From: Nodosilinea nodulosa PCC 7104
Lineage (GTDB): Bacteria > Cyanobacteriota > Cyanobacteriia > Phormidesmidales > Phormidesmidaceae
Direction of reading: 5' to 3'
Length of the DNA: 64,000 nucleotides
NCBI RefSeq assembly: GCF_000309385.1
Contig: NZ_JH976537.1
Location: 647,426-711,425 of the forward strand
Part shown: piece by piece, positions 1-8,076 of the stretch
Numbering within the stretch: position 1 is the first letter of the stretch
Layout: each line of letters begins with the position of its first letter
Notes under the pieces: model-generated
What the model saw: the letters and a program-made list of their open reading frames with translations, nothing else
Databases searched by the model: none
What the model was told of the DNA's origin: nothing
Program-made: the position numbers and the translations under genes

Positions 1-795
1 GGGCCGATTACCTTTCGCTGGTACGGCCTGCTGATTGCCACGGCGCTGCTGCTGGGTATCGCCCTGGCCCAGCGGCTGGCCCAGCGGCGCGGCATTGACT
101 CAGAGCGCATCGATGAACTGGCGATTTGGCTGGTGCTGGGGGCGCTGCCGGGGGCGCGGCTGTACTACGTGCTGTTTGAGTGGCAGCGCTACGCCGATCG
201 CCCCCTCGACGCCCTGGCGATTTGGCAGGGGGGCATTGCCATCCACGGGGCCATTCTAGGGGGCGCGATCGCCACGCTGCTGTTCGCCCGTCGCCACCGG
301 CTCTCGTTTTGGCAGCTGGCAGACGTGGTTGCCCCGCCGCTGGTGCTGGGCCAGGCCATAGGCCGCTGGGGCAATTTTTTTAACTCCGAAGCCTTTGGTC
401 GCCCCACGGCGCTGCCCTGGCGGCTGTACATTCCCCCGGCCCAGCGCCCGCCGGGGCTGGGCGATGTGGCCTACTACCATCCCACCTTTCTCTACGAGTC
501 GCTGTGGAACCTGGGGGTGCTGGGCCTGGTGCTGGGCCTATTTTTCTGGGGCCTGCACCACCCCCAACGGCTGAAGCCTGGCACTATCTTTCTGGCCTAC
601 TTTGCCGCCTACAGCCTGGGCCGCTTCTGGATCGAAGGTCTGCGCCTCGACAGCCTCATGCTAGGGCCGCTCAAAATGGCCCAGGTGGTCAGTTTGGGGG
701 GCATTGTCCTGGCGGGGGCGGGGTGTCTGTGGCTGTATCAGCTCAAGCGCCCCCTACCTGACGTGGTGGCCACTGAATCCACGGCCAGCGGCTAA
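1..795 (+). CDS. lgt: Prolipoprotein diacylglyceryl transferase (5' end cut by window edge)
   Basis: Lgt moves the diacylglyceryl group from phosphatidylglycerol to the lipobox cysteine of prelipoproteins in the plasma membrane. The frame is open from base 1, so the N-terminus lies outside the window. Visible family features are the conserved [12 protein letters not shown] segment with its His, the signature [17 protein letters not shown], the HPTFLYES motif and the C-terminal GRFWIEGLR carrying the essential Arg. Multiple hydrophobic segments fit the seven-helix fold. It ends convergently with fraE, overlapping by 4 bp. A second, divergent Lgt-like gene lies at 7326-8066. The lipoprotein precursor at 21337-22008 would be a substrate. 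The identification is firm. Confidence 0.95.
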   Translation, partial: GPITFRWYGLLIATALLLGIALAQRLAQRRGIDSERIDELAIWLVLGALPGARLYYVLFEWQRYADRPLDALAIWQGGIAIHGAILGGAIATLLFARRHRLSFWQLADVVAPPLVLGQAIGRWGNFFNSEAFGRPTALPWRLYIPPAQRPPGLGDVAYYHPTFLYESLWNLGVLGLVLGLFFWGLHHPQRLKPGTIFLAYFAAYSLGRFWIEGLRLDSLMLGPLKMAQVVSLGGIVLAGAGCLWLYQLKRPLPDVVATESTASG

Positions 796-1598
796 AACTG
801 GCGGCGCGAAAAAATTAGGCTGGCTATAGCCAGCAGCAGCCCGGTATAGAGAACGCCGTAGAGGGCGTGGCCCAGCAGGACGGTGACGGAGGGCAGCAGT
901 TCCATACCGTAGGCCGCTGTGTTGCGCAGGTTGAGGCGCTCCAGATCGGGCAGCACCAGGTAGAGCGTGTTGGTCAGGCGCTGTACTGCTGGGCTGTCGC
1001 TGAGCTGGCCAAAGGCCACCATATCTTTGCTGAGGTGCCCCATCAGGTAGACCGCAAAGGTCAGCAGGGTGGCGAGCAGTGAGCTGGTAAACACCCCAAA
1101 TAAAATGGCCACCGCCACCAGCAGGGCTGCCTCTAGGGTCATAAACCCCAGGGCAATCAGAATGCTACCCAGGGAAAGGGATACCCCGCTAGCCCCCAGC
1201 ACCAGCAGAAAGACCAGGCCCAGGGCGGCAATTAAGACCGCCAGCACGGCGGTGAGGCCCAGGTGCTTGCCCACAATAAACTCGGCCCGGCTGACGGGCT
1301 TGGCAATGAGCACAAGCACCGTGCGCTTTTCGATTTCTTTGTTGATCAGCCCGGTGCCCACAAACACGGCCACAACTACGCTCAGCAGGTGAATGGCCGC
1401 CAGCCCCAGGTCGATCAACATTTTGTTTTCGGCCCCGGCGGCGATGCCGGGCAGCAGCAGCCTGGCCATTACCATCAGCAGCGCAAACAGGGCCACCAGG
1501 TAGAGAATGCGATCGCGGATCACCTCCAAAAAAACCGTATGGGCAATTACTCCCACTCGAGATAGAACCATGGATTTCAAGCCCTTTTTTAACCTCAT
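792..1598 (-). CDS. fraE: Filament integrity protein FraE, ABC-2 type permease
   Basis: 268-residue ABC-2 family membrane protein with about six hydrophobic segments. The N-terminal cytoplasmic part is followed by [19 protein letters not shown], and [20 protein letters not shown] is the typical cytoplasmic loop of this permease family. It lies directly downstream of fraC and fraD, the order known from Anabaena fraC-fraD-fraE, where FraE is needed for filament integrity and heterocyst function. The start at 1598 has a GAGG five bases upstream; an internal Met at 1571 is the alternative. No cognate ATPase gene adjoins it, as in Anabaena. Its transport substrate is not known. The name rests on family plus synteny. 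Confidence 0.85.
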   Translation of the reverse strand: MRLKKGLKSMVLSRVGVIAHTVFLEVIRDRILYLVALFALLMVMARLLLPGIAAGAENKMLIDLGLAAIHLLSVVVAVFVGTGLINKEIEKRTVLVLIAKPVSRAEFIVGKHLGLTAVLAVLIAALGLVFLLVLGASGVSLSLGSILIALGFMTLEAALLVAVAILFGVFTSSLLATLLTFAVYLMGHLSKDMVAFGQLSDSPAVQRLTNTLYLVLPDLERLNLRNTAAYGMELLPSVTVLLGHALYGVLYTGLLLAIASLIFSRRQF

Positions 1599-1634
1599 AG
1601 TGGCCTCGTAATGGCCTTATAACTGGCCCCTCAG

Positions 1635-2645
1635 CTAGCCGCTGGCCTGGGTTTCCCTAGGGTGCCCAGCCTGGCGCGGCGTTTCCAGATCGCAGGTAAG
1701 GTTAGACCACTGGGTCGTACTGTAGCCCGGCGAGGCATTTTCTGGAGCCAGGCCCGCTCGGCTGATGGGCATAAGCTGGCAGGTTTTTTCCAGGTAATAG
1801 CCATTGGGGCTGGCGGCTGGCCCCGACCAGACCGCCCACAGCTTGAGGGTGTAGCCATCGCCATTGGTGGAGGGCTGAAAGTCGAGCTGCCAGAGCGGAT
1901 CTTCGAGCGGAGAGGTTTCGCTCATTTGGCTGTGCAGCTGCTGGCGCAGCAGCTGCCGCTGGCCCTCAAGGTTGAGCAGCCACCGCTCCACCGAGGGCCA
2001 GGGCTTGTTGTCGACCTCCTCGCGCAGCAGATCTTCGGCAACAGTCAAATGGGTTACCCCGGCGGACAGGGCCGTGGTTTGGCCCGGGATGCGATAGACA
2101 AAGGCGCTGTGCTCAACGCTGTCGGCGGCCAGACTGGGGTAGTCGTGCACCCAGGCTTGAATGCGGAAGTAAAACTGAAACCAGCTGCTAAACAGCAGGC
2201 TGAGGCAAAACAGCAGAGCCAGTTGCTGGCGCACAAAGGGCTGAGGCTTTTTGAGGCTAAAATCCCAGCTCACCAGGCTCGGCACGGCCACCACCGCAAA
2301 GGACACCAGGGGCCAGACCACCAGGGCAGGCTGGAGCCACCGGCCTCCCCAGGAGCCAAACAAAAAGATGCAGACAATCCCCCCCGACACCCAGGGCGCG
2401 ATCGGAATACCAAAGGGGCGAACTTTGTTGGCCTCAAGGGCCCAGCCCACCCCCAGGGCCAGACAAATCCAGCTCAGGGTAGCCAACAGCCCCACCGTAA
2501 ATTCCGTGGCGCTCACCGCCCGCGCCAGCAGCGACATCAGCCATGAAAACAGGCTGATGTAAATGACGGTCTGCCAGGCGAAGTAGCGCGGCGGCTTCAG
2601 AAGCTTGCCCAGGTCCTCTAGGGTTTGACGGAGAAAGCCTACCAT
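1635..2645 (-). CDS. fraD: Filament integrity / septal junction protein FraD
   Basis: FraD is a component of septal junctions, the gated cell-cell channels of filamentous cyanobacteria; in Anabaena it contributes to the cytoplasmic plug/cap structure. The 336-residue protein shows five hydrophobic segments in the first half (for example TVIYISLFSWLMSLLARAV), then a periplasmic region with a Gln/Leu-rich stretch likely to form a coiled coil (LLNLEGQRQLLRQQLHSQM). The C-terminal domain contains LKLWAVWSGPAASPNGYYL, which resembles the FraD C-terminus as I remember it. Length matches the roughly 340 residues of the Anabaena protein. The ATG overlaps the fraC stop by 7 bp, implying translational coupling. 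Confidence 0.88.
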   Translation of the reverse strand: MVGFLRQTLEDLGKLLKPPRYFAWQTVIYISLFSWLMSLLARAVSATEFTVGLLATLSWICLALGVGWALEANKVRPFGIPIAPWVSGGIVCIFLFGSWGGRWLQPALVVWPLVSFAVVAVPSLVSWDFSLKKPQPFVRQQLALLFCLSLLFSSWFQFYFRIQAWVHDYPSLAADSVEHSAFVYRIPGQTTALSAGVTHLTVAEDLLREEVDNKPWPSVERWLLNLEGQRQLLRQQLHSQMSETSPLEDPLWQLDFQPSTNGDGYTLKLWAVWSGPAASPNGYYLEKTCQLMPISRAGLAPENASPGYSTTQWSNLTCDLETPRQAGHPRETQASG

Positions 2646-3229
2646 CCCATGACCCCTGGCTGGTTGACCAGCAGCAACAGCAGCAAAATGGCCGTAAAGC
2701 TAATGGCATTAGCCTGTAGCACCGCTAACGCTCGCGGCGAATGGCCCCGCTGCCCTTCAATCTGGGCGCGTCGGGCGCGATCGTAGCGCTGGCGGCGGTT
2801 ATCTTCGATCGCCTCGGGGGTTGTGTCTATGGGCTTTTGCCCCAGCAGCTGTAGCAGCCAAATCAGGCCCTGGAGCTTAATCCAGTAGGTGATAAAGAAG
2901 GCGGCGATCGCCGTTACCACCACCACCACCGGCAGCACATCGCGCCAGCTGTTCTCGTAGAAGCGGTTGAACAGCACATAGCTAATAATCTGGTTGCGCA
3001 GGTCCGGGGGCAGTACCGCCTCGATCGCCAAGAAGGCCACCCACCCCAGGCTGGTGGCCAGCAGGTTGACGGTGGCGGCGTACTGCATGCTGATGCGGTA
3101 GCCCAGGCGCAGCCGCTGGCGCAGCACCATGGCCTCTAGCACAATCGCCACCATCAGCAGCAGACTTTGAAAGGCGACCGCCCGCAGCGGCATAATGCCA
3201 GGTTCTGAGAGTACATCGTTCAGTGGCAT
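2639..3229 (-). CDS. fraC: Filament integrity protein FraC
   Basis: First gene of the fraCDE operon. FraC is an integral membrane protein at the intercellular septa, needed with FraD for molecular exchange and for keeping filaments intact. The 196-residue product has three hydrophobic regions (around residues 15-35, 45-70 and 95-120), then a basic soluble segment rich in Arg (RQRYDRARRAQIEG) and a C-terminal hydrophobic helix before the MGW end. Anabaena FraC has about 180 residues. Met13 is a possible alternative start. The 127-bp gap to the divergent gene at 3357 should hold both promoters. Confidence 0.85.
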   Translation of the reverse strand: MPLNDVLSEPGIMPLRAVAFQSLLLMVAIVLEAMVLRQRLRLGYRISMQYAATVNLLATSLGWVAFLAIEAVLPPDLRNQIISYVLFNRFYENSWRDVLPVVVVVTAIAAFFITYWIKLQGLIWLLQLLGQKPIDTTPEAIEDNRRQRYDRARRAQIEGQRGHSPRALAVLQANAISFTAILLLLLLVNQPGVMGW

Positions 3230-3356
3230 GGGGCGAGTGGCAAAGGCTAGTTCCTAACCGGGGCGTCCTGGTGCACTATCAAGGGTATAACCTCAGCTGG
3301 GCTTTAGCTAAGATTTTAAAGCGGCCCTATTCACAACTACGCAATACGCAACACCC

Positions 3357-4487
3357 ATGGTTAGAACCGGCATTGGTATTCGCACCGCTCAGCAGGGCAA
3401 CGAGCGGCTTACGGGGCAAATCCACGTCTACGACGGCGAAGGTAAAGGCAAGTCTCAGGTGGCCCTGGGGGTGGTGCTGCGCTCGATCGGGCTGGGCATT
3501 CAGAATTTTTTAGAAAGCCGGGTGCTGCTGCTGCGGTTTCTCAAGGGGCCGGGCCGCACCTACGACGAAGACGCTGCCATTGAGGCTCTACAGCGGGGCT
3601 TTCCCCACCTGATCGACCAGGTGCGCACCGGCCGGGCCGAGTTTTTTGGCCCCGACGACATCACCAAGTTCGACCGGCAGGAGGCCCAGCGGGGCTGGGA
3701 TGTGGCCAAGGGGGCGATCGCCTCGGGCCTCTACTCGGTGGTCGTACTCGATGAAATTAACCCGGTGCTCGACCTGGGCCTGCTCGATGCCGACGAGGTG
3801 GCCAAAACCCTGGCCAACAAGCCCGACCACCTGGAGATTATCGCCACCGGGCGCGGTGCCCCCCAGCCCCTGCTGGATGTGGCCAACCTGCACTCGGAGA
3901 TGCAGCCCCAGCCTCAGGCCGAGGGCATTGAGGGCATTGAGGGCATCGAGATCTACACCGGCGCGGGCAAAGGCAAGTCGACCAGCGCCCTGGGCAAGGC
4001 GCTCCAGGCGATCGGCCGGGGCATTAGCCAAGACCTGTCCCACCGGGTGCTGATCATCCAGTGGCTGAAGGGGGGCAATGGGTATACCGAAGACGCGGCG
4101 ATCGCGGCCCTGCGCAAAATCTACCCCAACCTGGTCGACCACCAGCGCTGCGGTCGCGACGCCATTGTCTGGCGCGGGCAGCAGCAGGAAATCGACTACG
4201 TCGAGGCCGAGCGGGGCTGGGAAATGGCCCGCACCGCGATCGCCTCAGGCCTTTACAAAACCATCATTCTCGACGAGCTAAACCCCACCGTAGATCTGGA
4301 GCTTTTGCCCGAAGAGCCGATTGTGCAGGCGCTGCTGCGCAAACCTCGCGACACCGAAATCATTATTACCGGACGCTGCAAAAATCGACCGGCCTACTTT
4401 GAACTCGCCAGCACCCACTCCGAAGTGTTTAACCACAAACACTACGCCGAAAAAGGCATCGACCTAAAACGCGGCGTTGACTTCTAA
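3357..4487 (+). CDS. Tandem-fused cob(I)yrinic acid a,c-diamide adenosyltransferase (BtuR/CobO family)
   Basis: CobO/BtuR enzymes transfer the 5'-deoxyadenosyl group of ATP to cob(I)alamin precursors. This 376-residue protein is two family units in one chain. Unit 1 (about residues 20-185) has a P-loop GEGKGKSQ and the acidic motif VVLDEINP. Unit 2 (about 195-370) has GAGKGKSTSALGKALQAIG and IILDELNP. The repeated blocks RVLLLRFLKG/RVLIIQWLKG, EAQRGWDVAKGAIASGLY/EAERGWEMARTAIASGLY and IIATGR/IIITGR show internal duplication. The usual family length is about 200 residues. Both P-loops look intact, though unit 1 has Gln where Thr/Ser is usual after GKS. No cobalamin riboswitch was recognised upstream. 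Function is inferred from family; a cyanobacterial specialisation is possible. Confidence 0.8.
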   Translation: MVRTGIGIRTAQQGNERLTGQIHVYDGEGKGKSQVALGVVLRSIGLGIQNFLESRVLLLRFLKGPGRTYDEDAAIEALQRGFPHLIDQVRTGRAEFFGPDDITKFDRQEAQRGWDVAKGAIASGLYSVVVLDEINPVLDLGLLDADEVAKTLANKPDHLEIIATGRGAPQPLLDVANLHSEMQPQPQAEGIEGIEGIEIYTGAGKGKSTSALGKALQAIGRGISQDLSHRVLIIQWLKGGNGYTEDAAIAALRKIYPNLVDHQRCGRDAIVWRGQQQEIDYVEAERGWEMARTAIASGLYKTIILDELNPTVDLELLPEEPIVQALLRKPRDTEIIITGRCKNRPAYFELASTHSEVFNHKHYAEKGIDLKRGVDF

Positions 4488-4622
4488 ACAACTTGACAGC
4501 AGAGCATTTTAGGCCCTCGGCATTGATGATCACGACTGTCCTAAGCGTCTTGGTCGCAGCTATAAATTGGGGGCGGTATTCTAGATATTGGCCATGGCTA
4601 CAAAGCAGGGTCGCACTGAGGG

Positions 4623-4727
4623 TTATAGCCACCGAGGGGTAGGTTAGGAATTTCTCAGAGCCAGCGTTCGAGCGTTTGAACGTTCTCAAAGGCTCTCAGT
4701 GGCCTAACTAACGAGACGAAGGCTATG
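4623..4727. repeat. Palindromic dispersed repeat, copy 1
   Basis: Imperfect inverted repeat in the 437-bp gap between the adenosyltransferase and the DUF4278 gene. The left arm runs ATAGCC..GTTAGGA..TTCTCAGAGCC and the right arm mirrors it as GGCTCTCAG..GGCCTAAC..GACGAAGGCTAT. The core carries GTTCGAGCGTTTGAACG. Related copies lie at 5168-5299 and 9985-10288. The remainder of the gap (4488-4622 and 4728-4924) shows nothing I can name apart from the promoter region expected for the next gene. Confidence 0.7.
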
Positions 4728-4924
4728 TACCACCCAGGTTGGACTAGCCCATAGGTTGAGCCAGGGTGCGGTGTGATCTCCGTCAGCGCCAAGGCCCTGC
4801 TGGCTCACAATCTGGCTCCAGAACTATCACCAGTTAACCAGTACCGGCGTCACCCACCAACCTGGGCCTTCAGGCGAATATAGAGTCATCGAGACATCCC
4901 CCCGTCACCCAGGAGCCCCCAACG

Positions 4925-5101
4925 ATGCAACTCACCTATCGCGGCCAGTCCTACGAAGCTTCTACCTCTAGCGTTGAGGCTACCCCCACTGGCGAAACGG
5001 CAACTTTCATGGGCCGTCCCTACGCCCGCAAGCAGTTTAGCGTCACGCAACGTCAGCAGCCCGCAGAACTCACCTATCGCGGTGTTCACTACGCCCGATA
5101 G
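4925..5101 (+). CDS. DUF4278 family small protein
   Basis: 58-residue protein beginning MQLTYRGQSYEA, the hallmark of the cyanobacterial DUF4278 family, whose function is unknown. The C-terminal end repeats the motif (ELTYRGVHYAR), so the short protein is bracketed by two LTYRG elements. AGGAG lies about 11 bases upstream of the ATG. A strong intrinsic terminator follows 37 bases after the stop, so the gene appears to be monocistronic. No signal peptide or membrane segment is seen. Confidence 0.8.
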   Translation: MQLTYRGQSYEASTSSVEATPTGETATFMGRPYARKQFSVTQRQQPAELTYRGVHYAR

Positions 5102-5138
5102 ACCACCGATTTCCTCCAAAACAACAACGACCCTCCTA

Positions 5139-5163
5139 CCCCACTGGCAACAGCGGGGTTTTT
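5139..5163 (+). terminator. Rho-independent terminator of the DUF4278 gene
   Basis: Stem CCCCaCTG / CAGcGGGG (one mismatch) closed by the tetraloop GCAA and followed directly by five T residues. Confidence 0.85.
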
Positions 5164-5167
5164 CTTA

Positions 5168-5299
5168 GTTATAGCCATAGTCACGTTGGTTAGGACATCC
5201 AAAAACCCTATGAGCGTTCAGACATTTGAACGCTCGAACGCTCAAACGCTCAAACGTTCATAGGAGACATGTCTTAACCAGACTGGCCGCAGCTATAAC
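5168..5299. repeat. Palindromic dispersed repeat, copy 2
   Basis: Long hairpin. The outer arms are GTTATAGC..GGTTAGGACAT at the left and ATGTCTTAACC..GCTATAAC at the right. The inner arms are CCTATGAGCG and GTTCATAGGAG, around a tandem core of roughly 10-base units of the type GAACGCTC/CAAACGCT. It is in the same family as copies 1 and 3. It lies between the DUF4278 terminator and the GST gene. Confidence 0.75.
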
Positions 5300-5419
5300 G
5301 CCGCGCTAAACAACTGAAAAACCGAGGTTTCCCCGAAGATTGAGCCCGTAGATAGACGAATATGGGCGTCAATGCACGGATACTGGCCCTGCCCAGGGAT
5401 AAATTATGAGTACGCCTTT

Positions 5420-6091
5420 ATGATTACGGTTCATCACTTAAATAACTCGCGCTCCCAGCGGGTGCTCTGGCTGCTAGAGGAGCTTGAACTGCCCTACGAG
5501 GTCAAGCGCTACGAGCGTGACCCAGAAACGATGCTGGCCCCTGCCTCGCTGAAAAAGGTGCATCCCCTCGGCAAATCTCCGGTAATTACCGATGGCGACC
5601 TGACGCTGGCTGAGTCGGGGGCCATTGTTGAGTACCTGGTCGATCGCTACGGTCAGGGTCGGCTGGCACCTGCGCCCGGCACCCCCGAACGCCTGCGCTA
5701 CACCTACTGGCTGCACTACGCCGAGGGCTCTGCAATGCCCCCGCTGTTGCTAAAGCTAATTTTCGACAAAATTGAGGAAAACCCCATGCCGTTTTTTGCC
5801 CGCCCGATCGCCCACTCGATCGTCAGCCGGGTCAACAGCTCGTTTATCGAACCGCAGATTACCCAGCACCTGGACTACATGGAAACCGAGCTAACCAAAC
5901 ATAAGTGGTTTGCCGGGGACGAATTTACCGCCGCCGATATTCAAATCAGCTTTCCCCTGGAGGCGGCCGCCGCTCGGGCCGGGCTGGATGCGAGTCGGCC
6001 AAACCTGCTGGCCTTTTTGAACCGAATTCACGATCGCCTGGCCTATCAGCAGGCCCTGGAGCGGGGAGGCGAGTACGAGCTTTTGAGTTGA
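5420..6091 (+). CDS. Glutathione S-transferase family protein
   Basis: 223-residue cytosolic GST. The N-terminal thioredoxin-like domain (about 1-80) carries NNSRSQRVLWLLEELELPYE, the cis-Pro segment HPLGKSPVI and the glutathione-binding motif LAESGAIVEYL. The C-terminal all-helical domain (about 90-220) includes the conserved FAGDEFTAADIQISFPL N-capping motif. The family conjugates glutathione to electrophiles or reduces peroxides; the substrate here cannot be told. An in-frame Met 16 codons upstream (5372) exists, but the family N-terminus (MITVHHLNN) fits 5420. No convincing Shine-Dalgarno precedes either start. Confidence 0.9.
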   Translation: MITVHHLNNSRSQRVLWLLEELELPYEVKRYERDPETMLAPASLKKVHPLGKSPVITDGDLTLAESGAIVEYLVDRYGQGRLAPAPGTPERLRYTYWLHYAEGSAMPPLLLKLIFDKIEENPMPFFARPIAHSIVSRVNSSFIEPQITQHLDYMETELTKHKWFAGDEFTAADIQISFPLEAAAARAGLDASRPNLLAFLNRIHDRLAYQQALERGGEYELLS

Positions 6092-6326
6092 GTAGAGGCC
6101 TGGGCTGCGGGGCAGGCCATAGCGCTGAACAGCCGTTTTGGGCGGGCTTCCCAACTTTTTCAGACATCGCGAGAGCCCGCACGCTTAATCGCCCCTCTCG
6201 ACAGCGTGATTTGTGCTGCCAGAGCGCAACCCCTGGGCCGAGCGCAGATGGTTGTTTGGGCTTATCTGTTCTGCACCTGTGGCGGGGGTAGGCGATAATA
6301 CCCTCGGTTTCTCTGCCCGCCCACCC

Positions 6327-7280
6327 ATGCTGCAATACGTGCGATCGCGCCTGCTGCCCTACCTGCGCACCCAGGTTCTCCCCTCCAAGCCCGCCCAGCT
6401 GCTGATTCAAACCTGGCTCAAGTGGGATCGCGACAACGTCCCCGGCATGGCGGCGGCGCTGTCGTACTACGCCCTGTTCTCGCTGTTTCCGCTGCTGCTG
6501 GTCATACTCAGCGTCATTGGGGCGCTGGTGGGGCCAAATACCGAGGTGTTTGAAGCCATTCAAGACGTGATTGGGCGCTATCTGCCCCCGGAAGTGCACC
6601 ACCTGATTAAAGACACCATCATTGCCCTCAACGAAAACAGCGTCGGGGCGGGGCTAATTGGGTTTGGCCTGCTGCTGTTCGCCGCCAGCACCATCTTTGC
6701 CATCCTCAAGCGATCGGTAAACAAAATTTGGGAGTCGCCCAGCCGCGTCAGCGAAGCCGGATCGCCCGTCAAGATGGTGACTTTTTTCATTCTCAACAAG
6801 CTGTCGGCGTTTTTGCTGGTGCTGGCTACGGCCCTGCTGCTGCTGGCCTCCCTGGTGTCGAATATCGTCATCAAGGTAGTTCTCGCCCTGGTCAACACTT
6901 TTCAGGAGACCTTTGCCCTGATCGAAATCGACGAGGCGATCCTCAGCCGCAGCCTGGAGGCGAGCTGGTCGTTTTTGGCGCTGGGCTTTGCGATCGCCGG
7001 ACTGTTCAGAATTTTGCCCTCCATTAGGCTCTCCTGGCGCGACATCTGGCCGGGGGCACTGCTCACGACCCTGCTGCTGGCGGGGTTGCAGTGGCTGGTT
7101 AGCAACAGCGTGATTAGCCTGGGCAGCCGCTTTGTCTCCTACGGCGTGATCGGCAGCGTGATGATTCTCATGCTGTGGATTTTTCTGGCCTGCCAGATTT
7201 TCTTTGCGGGCTGCGAGTTTTCGTTTGTCTACGCCCATATGTTTGGCACCAGGCGGCGGGAGGCGAGGTTGGGAGAGTAG
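6327..7280 (+). CDS. YihY/BrkB family inner-membrane protein (first of two in the window)
   Basis: 317-residue polytopic membrane protein with about six hydrophobic segments. Family features are DRDNVPGMAAALSYYALFSL near the N-terminus, the NKIW segment and RDIWPGALLTTLLLAGLQWL followed by GVIGSVMILMLWIFLACQIF. The family was once called ribonuclease BN, but it is a membrane protein of uncertain function, perhaps transport or envelope. The start at 6327 is chosen because the family begins there; 38 upstream in-frame codons look non-coding. A close paralogue lies at 45076-46101. The last codons run into a G-rich minisatellite at 7281. Confidence 0.88.
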   Translation: MLQYVRSRLLPYLRTQVLPSKPAQLLIQTWLKWDRDNVPGMAAALSYYALFSLFPLLLVILSVIGALVGPNTEVFEAIQDVIGRYLPPEVHHLIKDTIIALNENSVGAGLIGFGLLLFAASTIFAILKRSVNKIWESPSRVSEAGSPVKMVTFFILNKLSAFLLVLATALLLLASLVSNIVIKVVLALVNTFQETFALIEIDEAILSRSLEASWSFLALGFAIAGLFRILPSIRLSWRDIWPGALLTTLLLAGLQWLVSNSVISLGSRFVSYGVIGSVMILMLWIFLACQIFFAGCEFSFVYAHMFGTRRREARLGE

Positions 7281-7316
7281 AGGGGATGGGGGGGATGGGG
7301 GGGATGGGATTGGGAT
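7276..7316. repeat. G-rich minisatellite (GGGGATGG type)
   Basis: Short tandem array of GGGGGATGG-like units directly after the yihY stop, 10 bp before the next ATG. It belongs to the same compositional family as the arrays at 23393, 24806, 27985, 48808 and 53525. Confidence 0.7.
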
Positions 7317-7325
7317 GCTAGGGCC

Positions 7326-8066
7326 ATGACGTTTCCGGTGTATTTGGGGGTGGGGGTTTTTAAGCTGCATCCCCATCTTGTGTTTGAGGTGGTGGCCTAC
7401 GGGGTGGCGATGGCGCTGCTGCGCCGCAATGTGAAAAGCGACTCTATTCCTTTGAGCCAGCGCAGTTCTGTGGTGGTGGGTGGGCTGGTGGGGGCGCTGC
7501 TGGGGGCGAAGATTCTGGTGTTGCTCCAGCATATCGACCTGCTGGCGGCGGATTGGCGATCGTGGCTGCTGCTGGGGATGCAGGGCAAAACCGTGGTGGG
7601 GGCGCTGCTGGGCGGCTTAGTTGGGGTGGAGGTGACGAAAAAAAGGCTGGGTCTGAGGCAGTCTACCGGCGATGCCTTTGTGTTTCCGCTGCTGGTGGGC
7701 ACGGCGATCGGGCGGGTGGGGTGCTTTTTGACCGGGCTGAGCGATCGCACCTACGGCACCGTTACCGCCCTGCCCTGGGGGGTGGATTTTGGCGATGGCT
7801 TGTCCCGCCACCCCACCCAGCTCTACGAAGTTGGCTTTTTGGTTTTGCTAGGAATTCTGCTGGTCTGGCACAGCCGCATGGATCGCCCTTCGGGAGAGCG
7901 CTTCCAGCTGTATCTAGTCGGCTATCTGGGGTTTCGATTTGTTGTGGACTTTCTCAAACCCGACTTTCACCCGCTGATGGGGCTAAGCTTTATTCAACTC
8001 GCCTGCCTGCTGGGGGTAGCCTACGGCCTGCGTCAGCTGACTCGACAGACGGTATCCGTTTCCTAG
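7326..8066 (+). CDS. Divergent Lgt-like (prolipoprotein diacylglyceryl transferase family) membrane protein
   Basis: 246-residue polytopic membrane protein of the Lgt fold, clearly different from the genuine lgt at the window start. Shared elements are the AIGR turn (AIGRVGCFLTGLSDRTYG against [15 protein letters not shown]), ALPWGVDFGDG, HPTQLYEVGFL, and FRFVVDFLKPD near the C-terminus with its Arg. Lgt residues that look replaced are the IHG histidine (here TVVGALLGG) and the WGN asparagine (here VGC). Normal diacylglyceryl transfer to lipoproteins is therefore doubtful. It sits 10 bp upstream of a radical SAM gene, and the third gene overlaps that one, so all three probably form an operon. 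I infer a lipid- or acyl-chain-modifying role. Confidence 0.8.
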   Translation: MTFPVYLGVGVFKLHPHLVFEVVAYGVAMALLRRNVKSDSIPLSQRSSVVVGGLVGALLGAKILVLLQHIDLLAADWRSWLLLGMQGKTVVGALLGGLVGVEVTKKRLGLRQSTGDAFVFPLLVGTAIGRVGCFLTGLSDRTYGTVTALPWGVDFGDGLSRHPTQLYEVGFLVLLGILLVWHSRMDRPSGERFQLYLVGYLGFRFVVDFLKPDFHPLMGLSFIQLACLLGVAYGLRQLTRQTVSVS

Positions 8067-8076
8067 TGCTTTCCCC

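Noticed and set aside
3230..3356. Cobalamin riboswitch upstream of the adenosyltransferase
   Set aside because: No conserved B12-box-like sequence or matching stem arrangement was found in the 127-bp gap.
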